Assembly: GCF_000758665.1 (NCBI RefSeq)
Contig: NZ_CP009285.1
Span: 1,116,001 to 1,180,000, forward strand
DNA: 64,000 bases
Source: Paenibacillus borealis
GTDB taxonomy: Bacteria > Bacillota > Bacilli > Paenibacillales > Paenibacillaceae
Direction: 5' to 3'
The notes under the pieces were generated by a model. That model had not been told where the DNA came from and did not search any database. It worked only from the letters and a program-made list of their open reading frames with translations. Shown in pieces: positions 25,474-34,223 of the stretch; the first letter of the stretch is position 1; every line of letters starts with the position of its first letter. The position numbers and the translations under genes are program-made.

Positions 25474-26673
25474 TTAATTGGTAAAGGAGCCGAAGTCTGT
25501 AATCTTCAGATCAACATTGATATGAATCGGAGTCCGGCTGAACACATCATCCCAGTGATCCTCTACCTTTCTCCATAATGCCGGCTCCTGAATACTGAGC
25601 TTCTCGCCGAAACCGGCGACATCGGTCTTGTAATCGGATTGCAGCTTCTGCATCAGCGAGTGCATCATTTGCTCCAGCCTCTTCTTGAACAACTGTTCTG
25701 CCTTTTGCGAATTCTTCACTGCTGCGGGATAGTCATCTATATTCCAGGTTTCGCTCAGTCTACCTTCGGTGGCGATTTTTACATCAAAGGCCAAGCTGTC
25801 GCCGTTCATTTTGGCAGTGATTTCGCTTTTCATCGCCTTCATTTCATAAGTTATTTCCTGTTTGTTCCCGTCATAGGTTTTGATGATACCGGTCTGTCCT
25901 TCATTGGTCAGCCAAGCGAGGCACTCTGTATCCTCCTGGTTCAACGCCCCTACCCAGTGCCCGGTATCTCCTTTAATAATACCTGCACCCGAGAATTCCA
26001 CTTCGCCATTCGCCGTCACCAGATTTTGTAGCGCAAAGCTTCGTTTGGAATACATCAGGGCATCCATTTTGGATAAAATGACCGGGTCCAGTACCTTGCT
26101 TGTCCGTCTCTGATTATGGACCATATCCCTGATATGAAATGCGGGAATTTCATTCTTTTCCTTGGAGATGAGTGTATCCTCTGCCCGGCCCTGGCTCAGG
26201 AACACCATAGTACTTGGACGGATATCGTTATCACGAAGTACAAAATCCAATAACTGGTTCATCTCCTGACGCTTAAGCAGCTCGGTCGAGACCACAATAA
26301 CTTTAAGGTGATGCCCGATAATCGGCCGGTCCAGGCGGAGCGAGTACTGGCGGAATATTTCCAGCACAGAATCTCCTGTCCCCGTTACATTCAGATAGGG
26401 AGCATCACTGCTACTGCTACTACTGCTGCTCTGACGACCTGTCCCTCCTACGGAATTTGCCGGAACGAGCTGTATGGTGACTGTAATTGTATTCCGTTTG
26501 GGATAAGTCGCCCCCTGATCCTGCAGCGCCTGCTCGGTGAGGGTGGGCTCCCCGACATCCAGAGCCAGGCCGGAGTATAGCGCCAGATCTTCGATCTCCT
26601 TGCTGCTCCAGCAGGAGGTCTGTGTAGTCAGAAGGATTAGGCTGCACACCAAGAGGAGAATCCTTCTATACAT
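25474..26673 (-). CDS. gerAC: Germinant receptor C subunit, Ger(x)C lipoprotein
   Basis: 399 residues. A lipoprotein signal ends at the Cys of QTSCWSSKEIEDL, the typical start of Ger(x)C proteins (SCWxxxEI). The remainder fits the three-domain GerAC fold, with the RPIIGHHLKVIVVS and SRTPIHINVDLKI segments near the middle and the end. It is the outer-face subunit of the inner spore membrane germinant receptor. Its ATG overlaps the end of the B-subunit gene by 8 bp. An eight-serine stretch near residue 85 is an unusual low-complexity insert. The germinant is unknown; the symbol denotes the family, not orthology to gerAC itself. Confidence 0.92.
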   Translation of the reverse strand: MYRRILLLVCSLILLTTQTSCWSSKEIEDLALYSGLALDVGEPTLTEQALQDQGATYPKRNTITVTIQLVPANSVGGTGRQSSSSSSSSDAPYLNVTGTGDSVLEIFRQYSLRLDRPIIGHHLKVIVVSTELLKRQEMNQLLDFVLRDNDIRPSTMVFLSQGRAEDTLISKEKNEIPAFHIRDMVHNQRRTSKVLDPVILSKMDALMYSKRSFALQNLVTANGEVEFSGAGIIKGDTGHWVGALNQEDTECLAWLTNEGQTGIIKTYDGNKQEITYEMKAMKSEITAKMNGDSLAFDVKIATEGRLSETWNIDDYPAAVKNSQKAEQLFKKRLEQMMHSLMQKLQSDYKTDVAGFGEKLSIQEPALWRKVEDHWDDVFSRTPIHINVDLKITDFGSFTN

Positions 26674-27769
26674 GCTGCTTCAACCCCTTCACACGGATGA
26701 GCCAGATAACCGAGAGCAGCACAGGCAGCAGCAGGAACAGAAGAATCCCCATTTTGCCGATGGCATCCCCGAGTGCGAACAGGTCGGTCATGGATTTGGG
26801 CAGCATAGCCGATAGGAACAGAACGGGAACCATAGCATAAATAATCGGATGGAGCTTCATCTTGAAAATCTGTGAGATTCCCAGCGTAGACTGGAAAAAG
26901 AAGCTGCTGAAGTTACAGAACATCTGCATCAGCCAGATGACCATAAACGGAAATTCCATACGCTCGAAGATAAAGCCCGGAATCTCGAAGCTGCGCATTA
27001 AATCGATCGTAGGCCAGGTGCTGGTAATGGCGGAATTAATAGAAATGCCTCCGATGACCATGACTACGGTCAGTAAATATAGACACAGAAGGACTGCAAT
27101 ACCTCCAAGCATCGCTCTGACTGCCTGCTTGGGCTTCTGCATGTACGCTACGAGTGTCATCGTAACCTCACAGCCAGTGAATATAAGCACAGTAGATTTC
27201 AGGCCTCTGAATACAGGGAGCAGTCCATTGCCGAGTACAGGGCGCAGATTATCGATATCAAAATGCCGGAAGCTGAGGGCATAGGAAATGAGCAGGATCA
27301 TAATGCTGATCGGAAACACAATGGTATAGACACGGGCAATGGAATTGATGCCTCCGTGCACCAGGTAGGTGCTCAGCCAGAGAAAAGGAAGAATGACTGC
27401 CCAGATGGGGGTTCCCTCCAGCAAAAAGAACAGGGTGACCTCGGCCAGCGTGCGGATTTCAAAGCCGGCAATAACGATGAAATAGAGAATCAGAAGCAGG
27501 CATAGTGCTCCGCCGATCACCCGGCCGGTAATCAGTGCAGCATATTGGAATACGGTTTTGCCCGGGAATTGCTGGCTGATCTTCACCATCAGGGTTACAA
27601 CCAGCATAACAATGGCTCCGCCGAGCAGGACGGATAGCCAGGAATCCGGGGTCTTGACGGTCTGGCTTACACTCCGCGGCAATGTAAGAATACCAGCACC
27701 CAGAATAGTATTGTTCAAAAAAACGGTCGCTTGTAAAGCTGTGATTTTATCGTCGGTGCGTACAAACAT
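26666..27769 (-). CDS. gerAB: Germinant receptor B subunit (GerAB/YndE-type permease)
   Basis: 367 residues with about ten hydrophobic helices, in the spore-permease branch of the APC superfamily. The N-terminal ITALQATVFLNNTILGAGILTLPR is the family signature (quoted in part as NNTILGAGILTLPR) and marks the likely germinant-binding helix break. AAGGAGG precedes ATG at 27769, 30 bp after the A-subunit gene. It forms the integral membrane core of the receptor in the spore inner membrane. Which amino acid or sugar is sensed cannot be read from the sequence. Confidence 0.92.
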   Translation of the reverse strand: MFVRTDDKITALQATVFLNNTILGAGILTLPRSVSQTVKTPDSWLSVLLGGAIVMLVVTLMVKISQQFPGKTVFQYAALITGRVIGGALCLLLILYFIVIAGFEIRTLAEVTLFFLLEGTPIWAVILPFLWLSTYLVHGGINSIARVYTIVFPISIMILLISYALSFRHFDIDNLRPVLGNGLLPVFRGLKSTVLIFTGCEVTMTLVAYMQKPKQAVRAMLGGIAVLLCLYLLTVVMVIGGISINSAITSTWPTIDLMRSFEIPGFIFERMEFPFMVIWLMQMFCNFSSFFFQSTLGISQIFKMKLHPIIYAMVPVLFLSAMLPKSMTDLFALGDAIGKMGILLFLLLPVLLSVIWLIRVKGLKQHV

Positions 27770-27798
27770 TATGCGTTCCTCCTTGCGCGCAGGCGCGG

Positions 27799-29466
27799 TT
27801 ATGATTTTCGTTTATCCTGTTTGGTTTTCATCATTACCGGTCTGCGTTTCATCAGAGCCATTGGAGCACGCAGGAACAGATCTTTCCAATCACTCAGCCG
27901 GAAAGGGGATACCGGCGTCAGATAAGGCACGCCGAAGCTTTTGAGCTTGGTGAGATGGCAGCAGATCAGCAGGAAGAACAGAATGGTGCCGTACATCCCC
28001 AACACTGACGCGAACAGCATGCCGGCGAAGCGCAGCAGCCGCAGTGTGATTCCTGCACTATACATGGGAATTGCGAAAGACGAGATAGCCGTGACAGCAA
28101 CCACTATGACCAGAAAAGGGCTGACGATACCCGCCTGAACCGCAGCATCACCGATGATCAGACCGCCGACGATACCCATGGCCGGACCGATCGGCTTCGG
28201 CAGCCGGATTCCGGCTTCCCGGAGAATCTCGATGGCGACTTCCAGAATCAGCACTTCAATTAATGAAGGAAAAGGAACACCCTGCCGGGTCTTGATGATG
28301 CTGATTGCCAGCTCCGTCGGTATCAGTCCCGGATGAAAGGAGATGAACGAGATATACAGGGACGGGGCCATCAGTGCCAGGAAGGCGGAGGCAAAACGCA
28401 GCAGCCGCAGCAGTGTGCCGGGAAGCCAGCGCTCGTAATAATCCTCCGGTGATTGCAGCAGCATACTGAAGGTTACCGGTACAATCAGTGCGAAGGGTGT
28501 TCCATCCAGCAGAATAGCAATCCGTCCCTCCAAGAGGGCGCTAATGACCCTGTCCGGCCGTTCAGTATTCTGGACCTGCTGGAAGGGGCTGAGATAGTTG
28601 TCTTCAATCAGCTGCTCGATATAGCCGGATTCGGCCAGGAAGTCGATATCGATTTTGCGGATACGGTTCGTAACCTCCTCCAGCAGCTCTGGATTGACGA
28701 TATCCTTCATATAGGACAGGACTATATCCCGCTGAATGGTGTTGCCTGCCCGGTAGGTCTTCATCTCGAGCTGGTCACTGAAGCCCTGGCGCCGGAGCAG
28801 GGAGGTGTTCTCGCTTAACACTTCGGAGAAGCCCAGTCTGGGACCGCGGAGCAGGGCTTCGGAGACCGGTTCTCCAATCGTGCGGTTGGCACCTCCGGGA
28901 AGCTCAATCAGCAGTCCGCCGGGCAACCCTTCAATCAGCAGGGCAGTATGGCCGAAGAGGACAGATTTATTGAAGCTCTCCACACTGTCCGCTTCATTAA
29001 GCTGGCTGAAGGGCAGCAGGTGGTTGGCAATCTCTGTGGAGGACATAGGTCCGGCGGGTATCTCGTACATCAGGAATTGCATGATTCGCATATTAAGAAC
29101 CCTGTCATTCTGCATGCCGTCTACATAGATAAGCGCCCCCCTGGTCATGCCGCCCGCCAGAGTGAATTCTCTGATATGCAGATCACTGTTGGCGCCGATA
29201 GCGTTCTGAACTGCGTGCAGGTCGGTAGTATAGTTGCCGCTGAAGGGAGGGGGGCCCGGGGTGCCGGACTTCGCCGCAGCGGCAGGCGGTGTCTGCGGAG
29301 CGGTCTTGGTGCCGTACCCAACCTGCCCCCGTCCGCTGCCTACCAGACGGTACAATGATTTATACAAGTATCCGAGGACCAGCGGAACCAGCAGCGCAAC
29401 ACCTGCCTGACCAAAGATTGCCCAGCCGGGTATGTAGGATACAATGGTAGCAAGCAATCTGATCAT
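27799..29466 (-). CDS. gerAA: Germinant receptor A subunit with extra N-terminal membrane helix
   Basis: 555 residues, longer than the usual 470-500. The conserved GerA part begins near residue 80 (DLHIREFTLAGG) and includes SYMKDIVNPELLEEV, EGRIAILLDGTPFALIVP and the four or five membrane helices near 300-500. Before it lies an added segment: a hydrophobic helix at about 12-36 and an Ala/Pro/Gly-rich linker at about 42-78. The ATG at 29466 directly abuts GGGGG, leaving no spacer; the TTG three codons later has normal 9-base spacing and may be the true start. First gene of the gerA-type operon. Confidence 0.9.
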   Translation of the reverse strand: MIRLLATIVSYIPGWAIFGQAGVALLVPLVLGYLYKSLYRLVGSGRGQVGYGTKTAPQTPPAAAAKSGTPGPPPFSGNYTTDLHAVQNAIGANSDLHIREFTLAGGMTRGALIYVDGMQNDRVLNMRIMQFLMYEIPAGPMSSTEIANHLLPFSQLNEADSVESFNKSVLFGHTALLIEGLPGGLLIELPGGANRTIGEPVSEALLRGPRLGFSEVLSENTSLLRRQGFSDQLEMKTYRAGNTIQRDIVLSYMKDIVNPELLEEVTNRIRKIDIDFLAESGYIEQLIEDNYLSPFQQVQNTERPDRVISALLEGRIAILLDGTPFALIVPVTFSMLLQSPEDYYERWLPGTLLRLLRFASAFLALMAPSLYISFISFHPGLIPTELAISIIKTRQGVPFPSLIEVLILEVAIEILREAGIRLPKPIGPAMGIVGGLIIGDAAVQAGIVSPFLVIVVAVTAISSFAIPMYSAGITLRLLRFAGMLFASVLGMYGTILFFLLICCHLTKLKSFGVPYLTPVSPFRLSDWKDLFLRAPMALMKRRPVMMKTKQDKRKS

Positions 29467-29550
29467 CCCCCAGCCGAAGAAATTAATAATCCGTGTTAAT
29501 GAAGTTTTCCAAAGTTTGCTTAGATTTAGTCATTTCCCGGAAAAATATAT

Positions 29551-29589
29551 AAAAAACCGGATGCGCTCTTGTGGGAGCACACCCGGTTT
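29551..29589 (-). terminator. Terminator for the glycine-rich lipoprotein gene
   Basis: AAACCGG (29554-29560) pairs with CCGGTTT (29583-29589), with an inner GCTC/GAGC stem. Read on the minus strand the stem is followed by T6, closing the lipoprotein transcript before the germination operon begins. Confidence 0.8.
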
Positions 29590-29653
29590 CTTATATGGTT
29601 ATCATAACTGTTACAGGCAATTCCGGACTCACCGGGCCACTGGAGGGCACCAG

Positions 29654-30397
29654 CTACTTGCCGGTAGCCGATCCGCTTGCAGCAGCGTCGCCCGCTGGCG
29701 CAGTTCCTTGTCCTTGGCCCTGTCCCCGGCCGCCGCCGCCGAAGCCGCCGGTGCCAAGCGTGATTTTCTCTGCCTCGGCAGTATCCGTCTTCAGTGTATA
29801 TTGGATGATGTCATCGGCTTTCAGATCGGACAGGGCAAGCGTGGTCTCTTTCTGTTCGCCGCCCTCGAAGGTTACCGATACATATGTGGTATCACTTCCC
29901 ACCGTAATATCCGTTGTCTCCTCCGAGAAGTTCTGCATCATGCCGCCGCCCTGCATGCCGCCGCCTTGACGTCCGCCGCCCTGCGCAGCATCTTTTCCGC
30001 CGCCGTCTGCGGCCTGTCCGCCTTCAGGCGGAGTGCCTTGCCCCTCCGCCGGAGCACCGCCGGTTCCGTCTCCGGGAGGCGTTCCTCCGCCGTCCGGAGG
30101 GCTGCCCTCTCCGCTGCCGTTCTGCTGCCGTGCCGGCATATTAGCGGTATAGACCGTAATGGTGTTCCCGCTGATGCTCTTGATTTTGCCGATATTCATC
30201 CCGGCCTGGTTCATCCGGTTCTGGCCGGCACCGGCGGCAGTCCCGTCCGGCTGAGCTGCATTGCTGCCGCTCTGGGTCTGGGTTGTCTGAGTATCGCCTG
30301 AGGTTGCCGCCGCCGGATCTGTATCCGCACTGCAGCCGGCAAGCAGGATCGCAGCAAGCAGACTGCCGGCCATCATATAGGGCACATGTTTTTTCAT
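29654..30397 (-). CDS. Lipoprotein with glycine/glutamine-rich low-complexity core, unknown function
   Basis: About 247 residues. The start MKKHVPYMMAG leads to a lipobox LLAGC and an Asp/Ala/Thr linker. A first beta-rich patch (IGKIKSISGNTITVYT, about 65-80) and a second (EETTDITVGSDTTYVSV to DDIIQYTLK) look like two strands of one small beta barrel split by some 70 residues of Gly/Pro/Gln-rich sequence; a Gly-rich tail follows. ATG at 30397 is chosen: AGGAGG lies 9 bases upstream, whereas ATG at 30403 has only 3. It is monocistronic. Paenibacillus-like genomes carry similar secreted proteins without assigned function. Confidence 0.7.
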   Translation of the reverse strand: MKKHVPYMMAGSLLAAILLAGCSADTDPAAATSGDTQTTQTQSGSNAAQPDGTAAGAGQNRMNQAGMNIGKIKSISGNTITVYTANMPARQQNGSGEGSPPDGGGTPPGDGTGGAPAEGQGTPPEGGQAADGGGKDAAQGGGRQGGGMQGGGMMQNFSEETTDITVGSDTTYVSVTFEGGEQKETTLALSDLKADDIIQYTLKTDTAEAEKITLGTGGFGGGGRGQGQGQGTAPAGDAAASGSATGK

Positions 30398-30644
30398 ATC
30401 CATTGTCCTCCTAAAAGTATGTTGTGTATAAACTTCATCGCCTGTTGTCGTATTAAGCTGGCATAAAAAGCCTGGGATTAGGTTTAACACGGTCCTGGAG
30501 GACAATATATCAGATGCTCCTGAAAACAAGCTTAAAGTTAGACAGGGCTTTCCCGGAAGTTTCGCTTGGTGAAATGTTATATAATGCATAATAGAGTGGA
30601 CTTGACGGAGAACAGAAATGAAGTGTCCAGGAAAGAGGCAGCAC

Positions 30645-31202
30645 ATGAAAACCTTACTGGTAACAGGCTACCGCGCGCATGAGCTCGGGATTTACGACAG
30701 CAAACATCAAGGGATTCCTTATATCAAAAAGGCACTTGCGAACCGGCTTCTTCCGCTGATAGAAGAGGGGGTGGAGTGGGTTATCACTCCCGGCCAATAC
30801 GGCGTTGATCTATGGGCCTGCGAGGTTGTGCTTGAGCTGAAACGGCAATACCCCGGGCTGAAGCTGGGAATTATTACGGCCCATGCTGCGCCGGAAGAGA
30901 AGTGGAAGGAAGAGAAGCAGAATGAATACCGCCGCATCATTGCCGGAGCAGACTACTATGGAGCTGTAAGCAATGCGCCCTATGACGGCAGCTGGCAGTT
31001 CAGGGCCAGGGATGATCTGCTGTTCCGCAAAAGCGACGGGATTCTGTTGTTCTATGACGAGGATGCTGCGGAAGGCAGTGCGAAGTTCACGAAGGAACGG
31101 GCAATGAAGCTGCATGCTGAAGGCGATTATGAACTCTATCTGATGCATGCGGAGGAGATTCAGAACATTGCCGACGAAGAGAGCCAGCGCGGTTACGAAT
31201 GA
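30645..31202 (+). CDS. ypsA: YpsA-family (SLOG/DUF1273) protein
   Basis: About 185 residues matching YpsA: the start MKTLLVTGYRAHELGIY, the VITPGQYGVDLWA motif and the RNDYLL-like MDRARDDLLFRKSDG segment (here QFRARDDLLFRKSDG). The SLOG fold binds nucleotide-derived ligands; in Bacillus and Staphylococcus YpsA influences cell division. GAAAGAGG precedes ATG at 30645. The next gene starts 13 bp downstream, so both are co-transcribed. Unlike in Bacillus, gpsB is not adjacent here. Confidence 0.88.
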   Translation: MKTLLVTGYRAHELGIYDSKHQGIPYIKKALANRLLPLIEEGVEWVITPGQYGVDLWACEVVLELKRQYPGLKLGIITAHAAPEEKWKEEKQNEYRRIIAGADYYGAVSNAPYDGSWQFRARDDLLFRKSDGILLFYDEDAAEGSAKFTKERAMKLHAEGDYELYLMHAEEIQNIADEESQRGYE

Positions 31203-31215
31203 GGAGGAGAGAAGG

Positions 31216-31536
31216 TTGAGTGAGAAGCAGGCAGAAGAGGATATTTGTTATGTGATATTGCTGAGCCCGACTGCACAGGACCGCAGAGATATGGATATTA
31301 TCCGGGCGCATGTCAGGCATCTGCAGGAGCTGGAACGCAGCGGACAGCTGGTGCTGTGCGGTCCCTTCAGTGACAGTCCCGGCGGAATGGTCATTATCCG
31401 TGCCGCTTCACGTGAAGAAGCCGCGGAGATCGCCGGCCGGGACCCTTATGTAGTATCGGGTATCCGGAGCTATGAACTACGCACCTGGGGCCTGTCCCAC
31501 GAAGGGAACAGGCACATGGGCATAGCTGCCGATTAG
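31216..31536 (+). CDS. YCII-related (YciI-like) small protein
   Basis: 106 residues from TTG at 31216, preceded by a long GGAGGAGA site. The sequence fits the YciI-like ferredoxin-type fold (CYVILLSPT near the N-terminus; HVRHLQELERSGQLVLCGPF in the middle, with the conserved His and Asp region; DPYVVSGIRSYELRTW near the end). Members are small dimers with suspected lyase/hydrolase activity on chlorinated or other aromatic compounds, mostly untested. It is paired with ypsA. Confidence 0.82.
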   Translation: MSEKQAEEDICYVILLSPTAQDRRDMDIIRAHVRHLQELERSGQLVLCGPFSDSPGGMVIIRAASREEAAEIAGRDPYVVSGIRSYELRTWGLSHEGNRHMGIAAD

Positions 31537-31554
31537 GCGGGTTATAAGATAATT

Positions 31555-33012
31555 TTAGATGAAGCTCTGCAGCGAAGGCGCCTTGCGGACCTTGTAATTC
31601 TGCTCGTATGCATAAGCCAGCCGGATGAGTACCGGTTCCTCATAAGCCCGTGCCGAGAAAGTTACGCCAAAAGGGGCGCCGGCTGACGTGTAGCCGGACG
31701 GTACTACGATGGACGGATAACCGGCTCTGGACGTAATCCGTGCGCCGAAGTCAGCCGGGAATAAGAGGGCATCCAGCTGATGCTCCCGCATAGTGGCATC
31801 GATACCCAGTTCCTTGCAGAGCCGCAGATCCGTTGCACGGTCGCGCAGATACTGCGGTTCCGTTAGGGTACCGGAGGTGGTGTATTCGGCATCCAGCAGC
31901 GTGGCCTGTCCGAACTTCAGCGTTTCTACCGGATGGGCATGATTGAAATCAATAATATCCTTCAGTGTACGCATGGGAGCGCCCGGGCCCAGTTTTGCCA
32001 AATAGGCGTTAAGTGAGCTTTTGAATTCATTCAGCACTACAGAGGAATAGCTGATCTCCCGTGCAGTTGTAATCTCTGCCGGATCAATAATGGTCGCCCC
32101 GAGCTCGCGCATTCTGTCCACTGAGGCATTGAACAGCGCGAGCTGTTCGTCCGTAAGCTCCTCGAAATAATAATCCCGCGGAATTCCGATACGCGCGCCC
32201 TTCAGGCCTTCCGGATCAAGGAAGACCGTATAATCCTCATGCAGTCTGCCTGTATTCGTACCCATTGCGGCATCGCTGTTGTCCTGTCCAAGCAGGGCAT
32301 TCAGCAGAAGAACCGCGTCGCGGACGGTTCTCGCCATAGGCCCGGCGGTATCCTGCGTATTAGAGAGCGGAAGAATGCCCGAGCGGCTGATCATCCCCAC
32401 AGTAGGCTTGATGCCGATAATCGATCCAAGGTTGCCTGGATTAAGGATCGAGCCCGAGGTTTCCGTTCCTACGGACACAGTGCAGAAGTTGCAGGCCACC
32501 GCCACTGCAGATCCGGCGCTGGAGCCGCCTGTCGGCGTGGAGATATTATAAGGGTTAAGCACCTGACCGCCCCGGGAGCTGAAGCCTGAGGGCATGCCGT
32601 TCGTCATGAAATTGGCGAATTCCGTCATGTTGGCCTTGCCCATAATAATCGCCCCGGCTTCGCGCAGCCTGGTAACAATGAAGGCATCCTCCTGCGCAAA
32701 GGAATCCGCCAAAGCCAGCGAACCCGCGCTGGTATGCATTTTATCCCCGGTATTAATATTATCCTTCAGCAATACCGGTATGCCGTGCAGCGGTCCGCGG
32801 GGACCCTGAAGCTGTCGTTCCACGTCCAGGGATTCAGCGATGAACAGCGCATCCGGATTAATCTCCAGCACGGAATTGATCGTCAGGCCGTTTTTGTCAT
32901 GATCTGCAATGCGTTCAAGATACATAAGGACTAATTGTCTGGAAGTGATTTCTCCGGAATCCAGAGCGGCCTGAATCTCCGGTAGGGTAGCCTCTACGAT
33001 TTCAAAACTCAT
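31555..33012 (-). CDS. Amidase-signature family hydrolase
   Basis: 485 residues with the full amidase signature: catalytic Lys83 (VLLKDNI), the GGSSAGSA segment at 162-169 carrying the cis-Ser, and the nucleophile Ser188 in GTETSGSI. The conserved P-L-H-G-I-P-V start and C-terminal region fit stand-alone amidases rather than GatA (which would have GatC and GatB beside it). No signal peptide is present, so it acts in the cytosol on an unknown amide. ATG at 33012 has only weak Shine-Dalgarno-like sequence. Convergent with the YCII gene. Confidence 0.9.
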   Translation of the reverse strand: MSFEIVEATLPEIQAALDSGEITSRQLVLMYLERIADHDKNGLTINSVLEINPDALFIAESLDVERQLQGPRGPLHGIPVLLKDNINTGDKMHTSAGSLALADSFAQEDAFIVTRLREAGAIIMGKANMTEFANFMTNGMPSGFSSRGGQVLNPYNISTPTGGSSAGSAVAVACNFCTVSVGTETSGSILNPGNLGSIIGIKPTVGMISRSGILPLSNTQDTAGPMARTVRDAVLLLNALLGQDNSDAAMGTNTGRLHEDYTVFLDPEGLKGARIGIPRDYYFEELTDEQLALFNASVDRMRELGATIIDPAEITTAREISYSSVVLNEFKSSLNAYLAKLGPGAPMRTLKDIIDFNHAHPVETLKFGQATLLDAEYTTSGTLTEPQYLRDRATDLRLCKELGIDATMREHQLDALLFPADFGARITSRAGYPSIVVPSGYTSAGAPFGVTFSARAYEEPVLIRLAYAYEQNYKVRKAPSLQSFI

Positions 33013-33219
33013 GCGGGTTCACGCTTCTTTCCCTCTAGGTTTTAGGTTTTCCCCTTCATCTAACCACAGTTTTCTCAGTCTTCATAGTGTTGTTTTTGCC
33101 GCCCGGTTAGCTCTTACAGCCCATGTTAGTTCTTAAACAAATGTTAGAGGCGTATTTCCTTTGGTTAATAGTTGACATGCAATCACACATCTGCCAACAA
33201 TCATTAGGAGGAATTCAAC

Positions 33220-34146
33220 TTGAGAAAATGGACTGCATTATTTATGGGGGTCATTCTGTCTGCTGCCTTAACCGCATGCGGCAATAATGATGCTGCCGAG
33301 CCGGCTGCCAATGCCGCCGAAGCCCCGGCTGCGAATGCCGGTACTAACGCAACTACAGCTCCGGAAGCTTCCGCATCTGCAGCTCCAGCCGGACAGTCAT
33401 CCGCTGGCGTTCCGGCTCTGGAGGAACTGCTGCAGAAGACGGCTGCTGCACAATCGGAATTGAAGAGCTTCGCCATGAACTCGCAAATTCAGCAGAATAT
33501 GACGGTCAAGCAGGGCGAAACCAATCAGGAACAGGCTATTGAGATGACAGTGAACGCTGAATATACCAAAGATCCGCTGGAAATGCATCAGGAGATCCTT
33601 ATGAATCTGGCGGGCCAGGGGGAGCAGAAGATTGAGCAGTATGTTACCGGAGACGGTTTCTTCTCGCTTACGAACGGGCAGTGGGTTAAGATGCCGGCGG
33701 CGATGACTGATCAATTGACCGCTACCATGCAGCAGTCTGCCAGTCCCGAGAAGCAGCTGGAGCAGTTCAACCAAATTGCTGATCAGACGAAAATCACCGA
33801 GGAAGGTGACAATTATTTGATAACAGCAGAAGTTTCCGGCGAAGAAGTGAAGAATCTGGCGAAGAGCTATCTGAACCAGAGCGGGAGCGTAGACAGCCAG
33901 ATGACTGCGATGATGGAGCAGATGAATATCAAGAGTATGACCATCGCTTACACCGTGGACAAGAAGACATATTTCCCGACTTCCTCAGATGTTAATATGG
34001 TGATGGATATGAGCAGCGGAGAACAGACCGTCTCCATGGATATGAAGATGAAATCGGCCATTAGTGATCATAACAAAATCTCGGAGATCAAGGTTCCGCA
34101 GGAAGCTCTGGATGCGCAGGAGGCTCAAATGCCGGCAACCCAGTAA
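33220..34146 (+). CDS. Secreted lipoprotein, DUF6612/LppX-like, unknown function
   Basis: 308 residues. A lipoprotein signal with TAC at the cleavage site is followed by an Ala/Asn-rich linker to about residue 65. The rest is a curved beta-sheet protein of the LppX/LolA-like type found in many Firmicutes (LEELLQKTAAAQSELKSF at the start, KMKSAISDHNKISEI near the end). Such proteins sit outside the membrane and may hold lipids or other hydrophobic ligands; this is inferred from fold. TTG at 33220 follows AGGAGG with 8-base spacing. Monocistronic, closed by a perfect terminator. Confidence 0.75.
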   Translation: MRKWTALFMGVILSAALTACGNNDAAEPAANAAEAPAANAGTNATTAPEASASAAPAGQSSAGVPALEELLQKTAAAQSELKSFAMNSQIQQNMTVKQGETNQEQAIEMTVNAEYTKDPLEMHQEILMNLAGQGEQKIEQYVTGDGFFSLTNGQWVKMPAAMTDQLTATMQQSASPEKQLEQFNQIADQTKITEEGDNYLITAEVSGEEVKNLAKSYLNQSGSVDSQMTAMMEQMNIKSMTIAYTVDKKTYFPTSSDVNMVMDMSSGEQTVSMDMKMKSAISDHNKISEIKVPQEALDAQEAQMPATQ

Positions 34147-34171
34147 CAGGCTTTAATTAAAGAACAAGCAG

Positions 34172-34205
34172 AACAGGAGGACCCGTACATCGGGTCCTCC
34201 TGTTT
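34172..34205. terminator. Terminator with 13-bp perfect stem
   Basis: AACAGGAGGACCC (34172-34184) and its exact complement (34192-34204) enclose a 7-base loop between convergent genes. The T-run is short on both sides. Confidence 0.8.
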
Positions 34206-34223
34206 GGTTAAGGGCAATAGCGG

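Noticed and set aside
33099..33150. Three GTTAG words at roughly 20-bp spacing upstream of the lipoprotein gene
   Set aside because: Short AT-rich words at uneven spacing; not distinguishable from chance.
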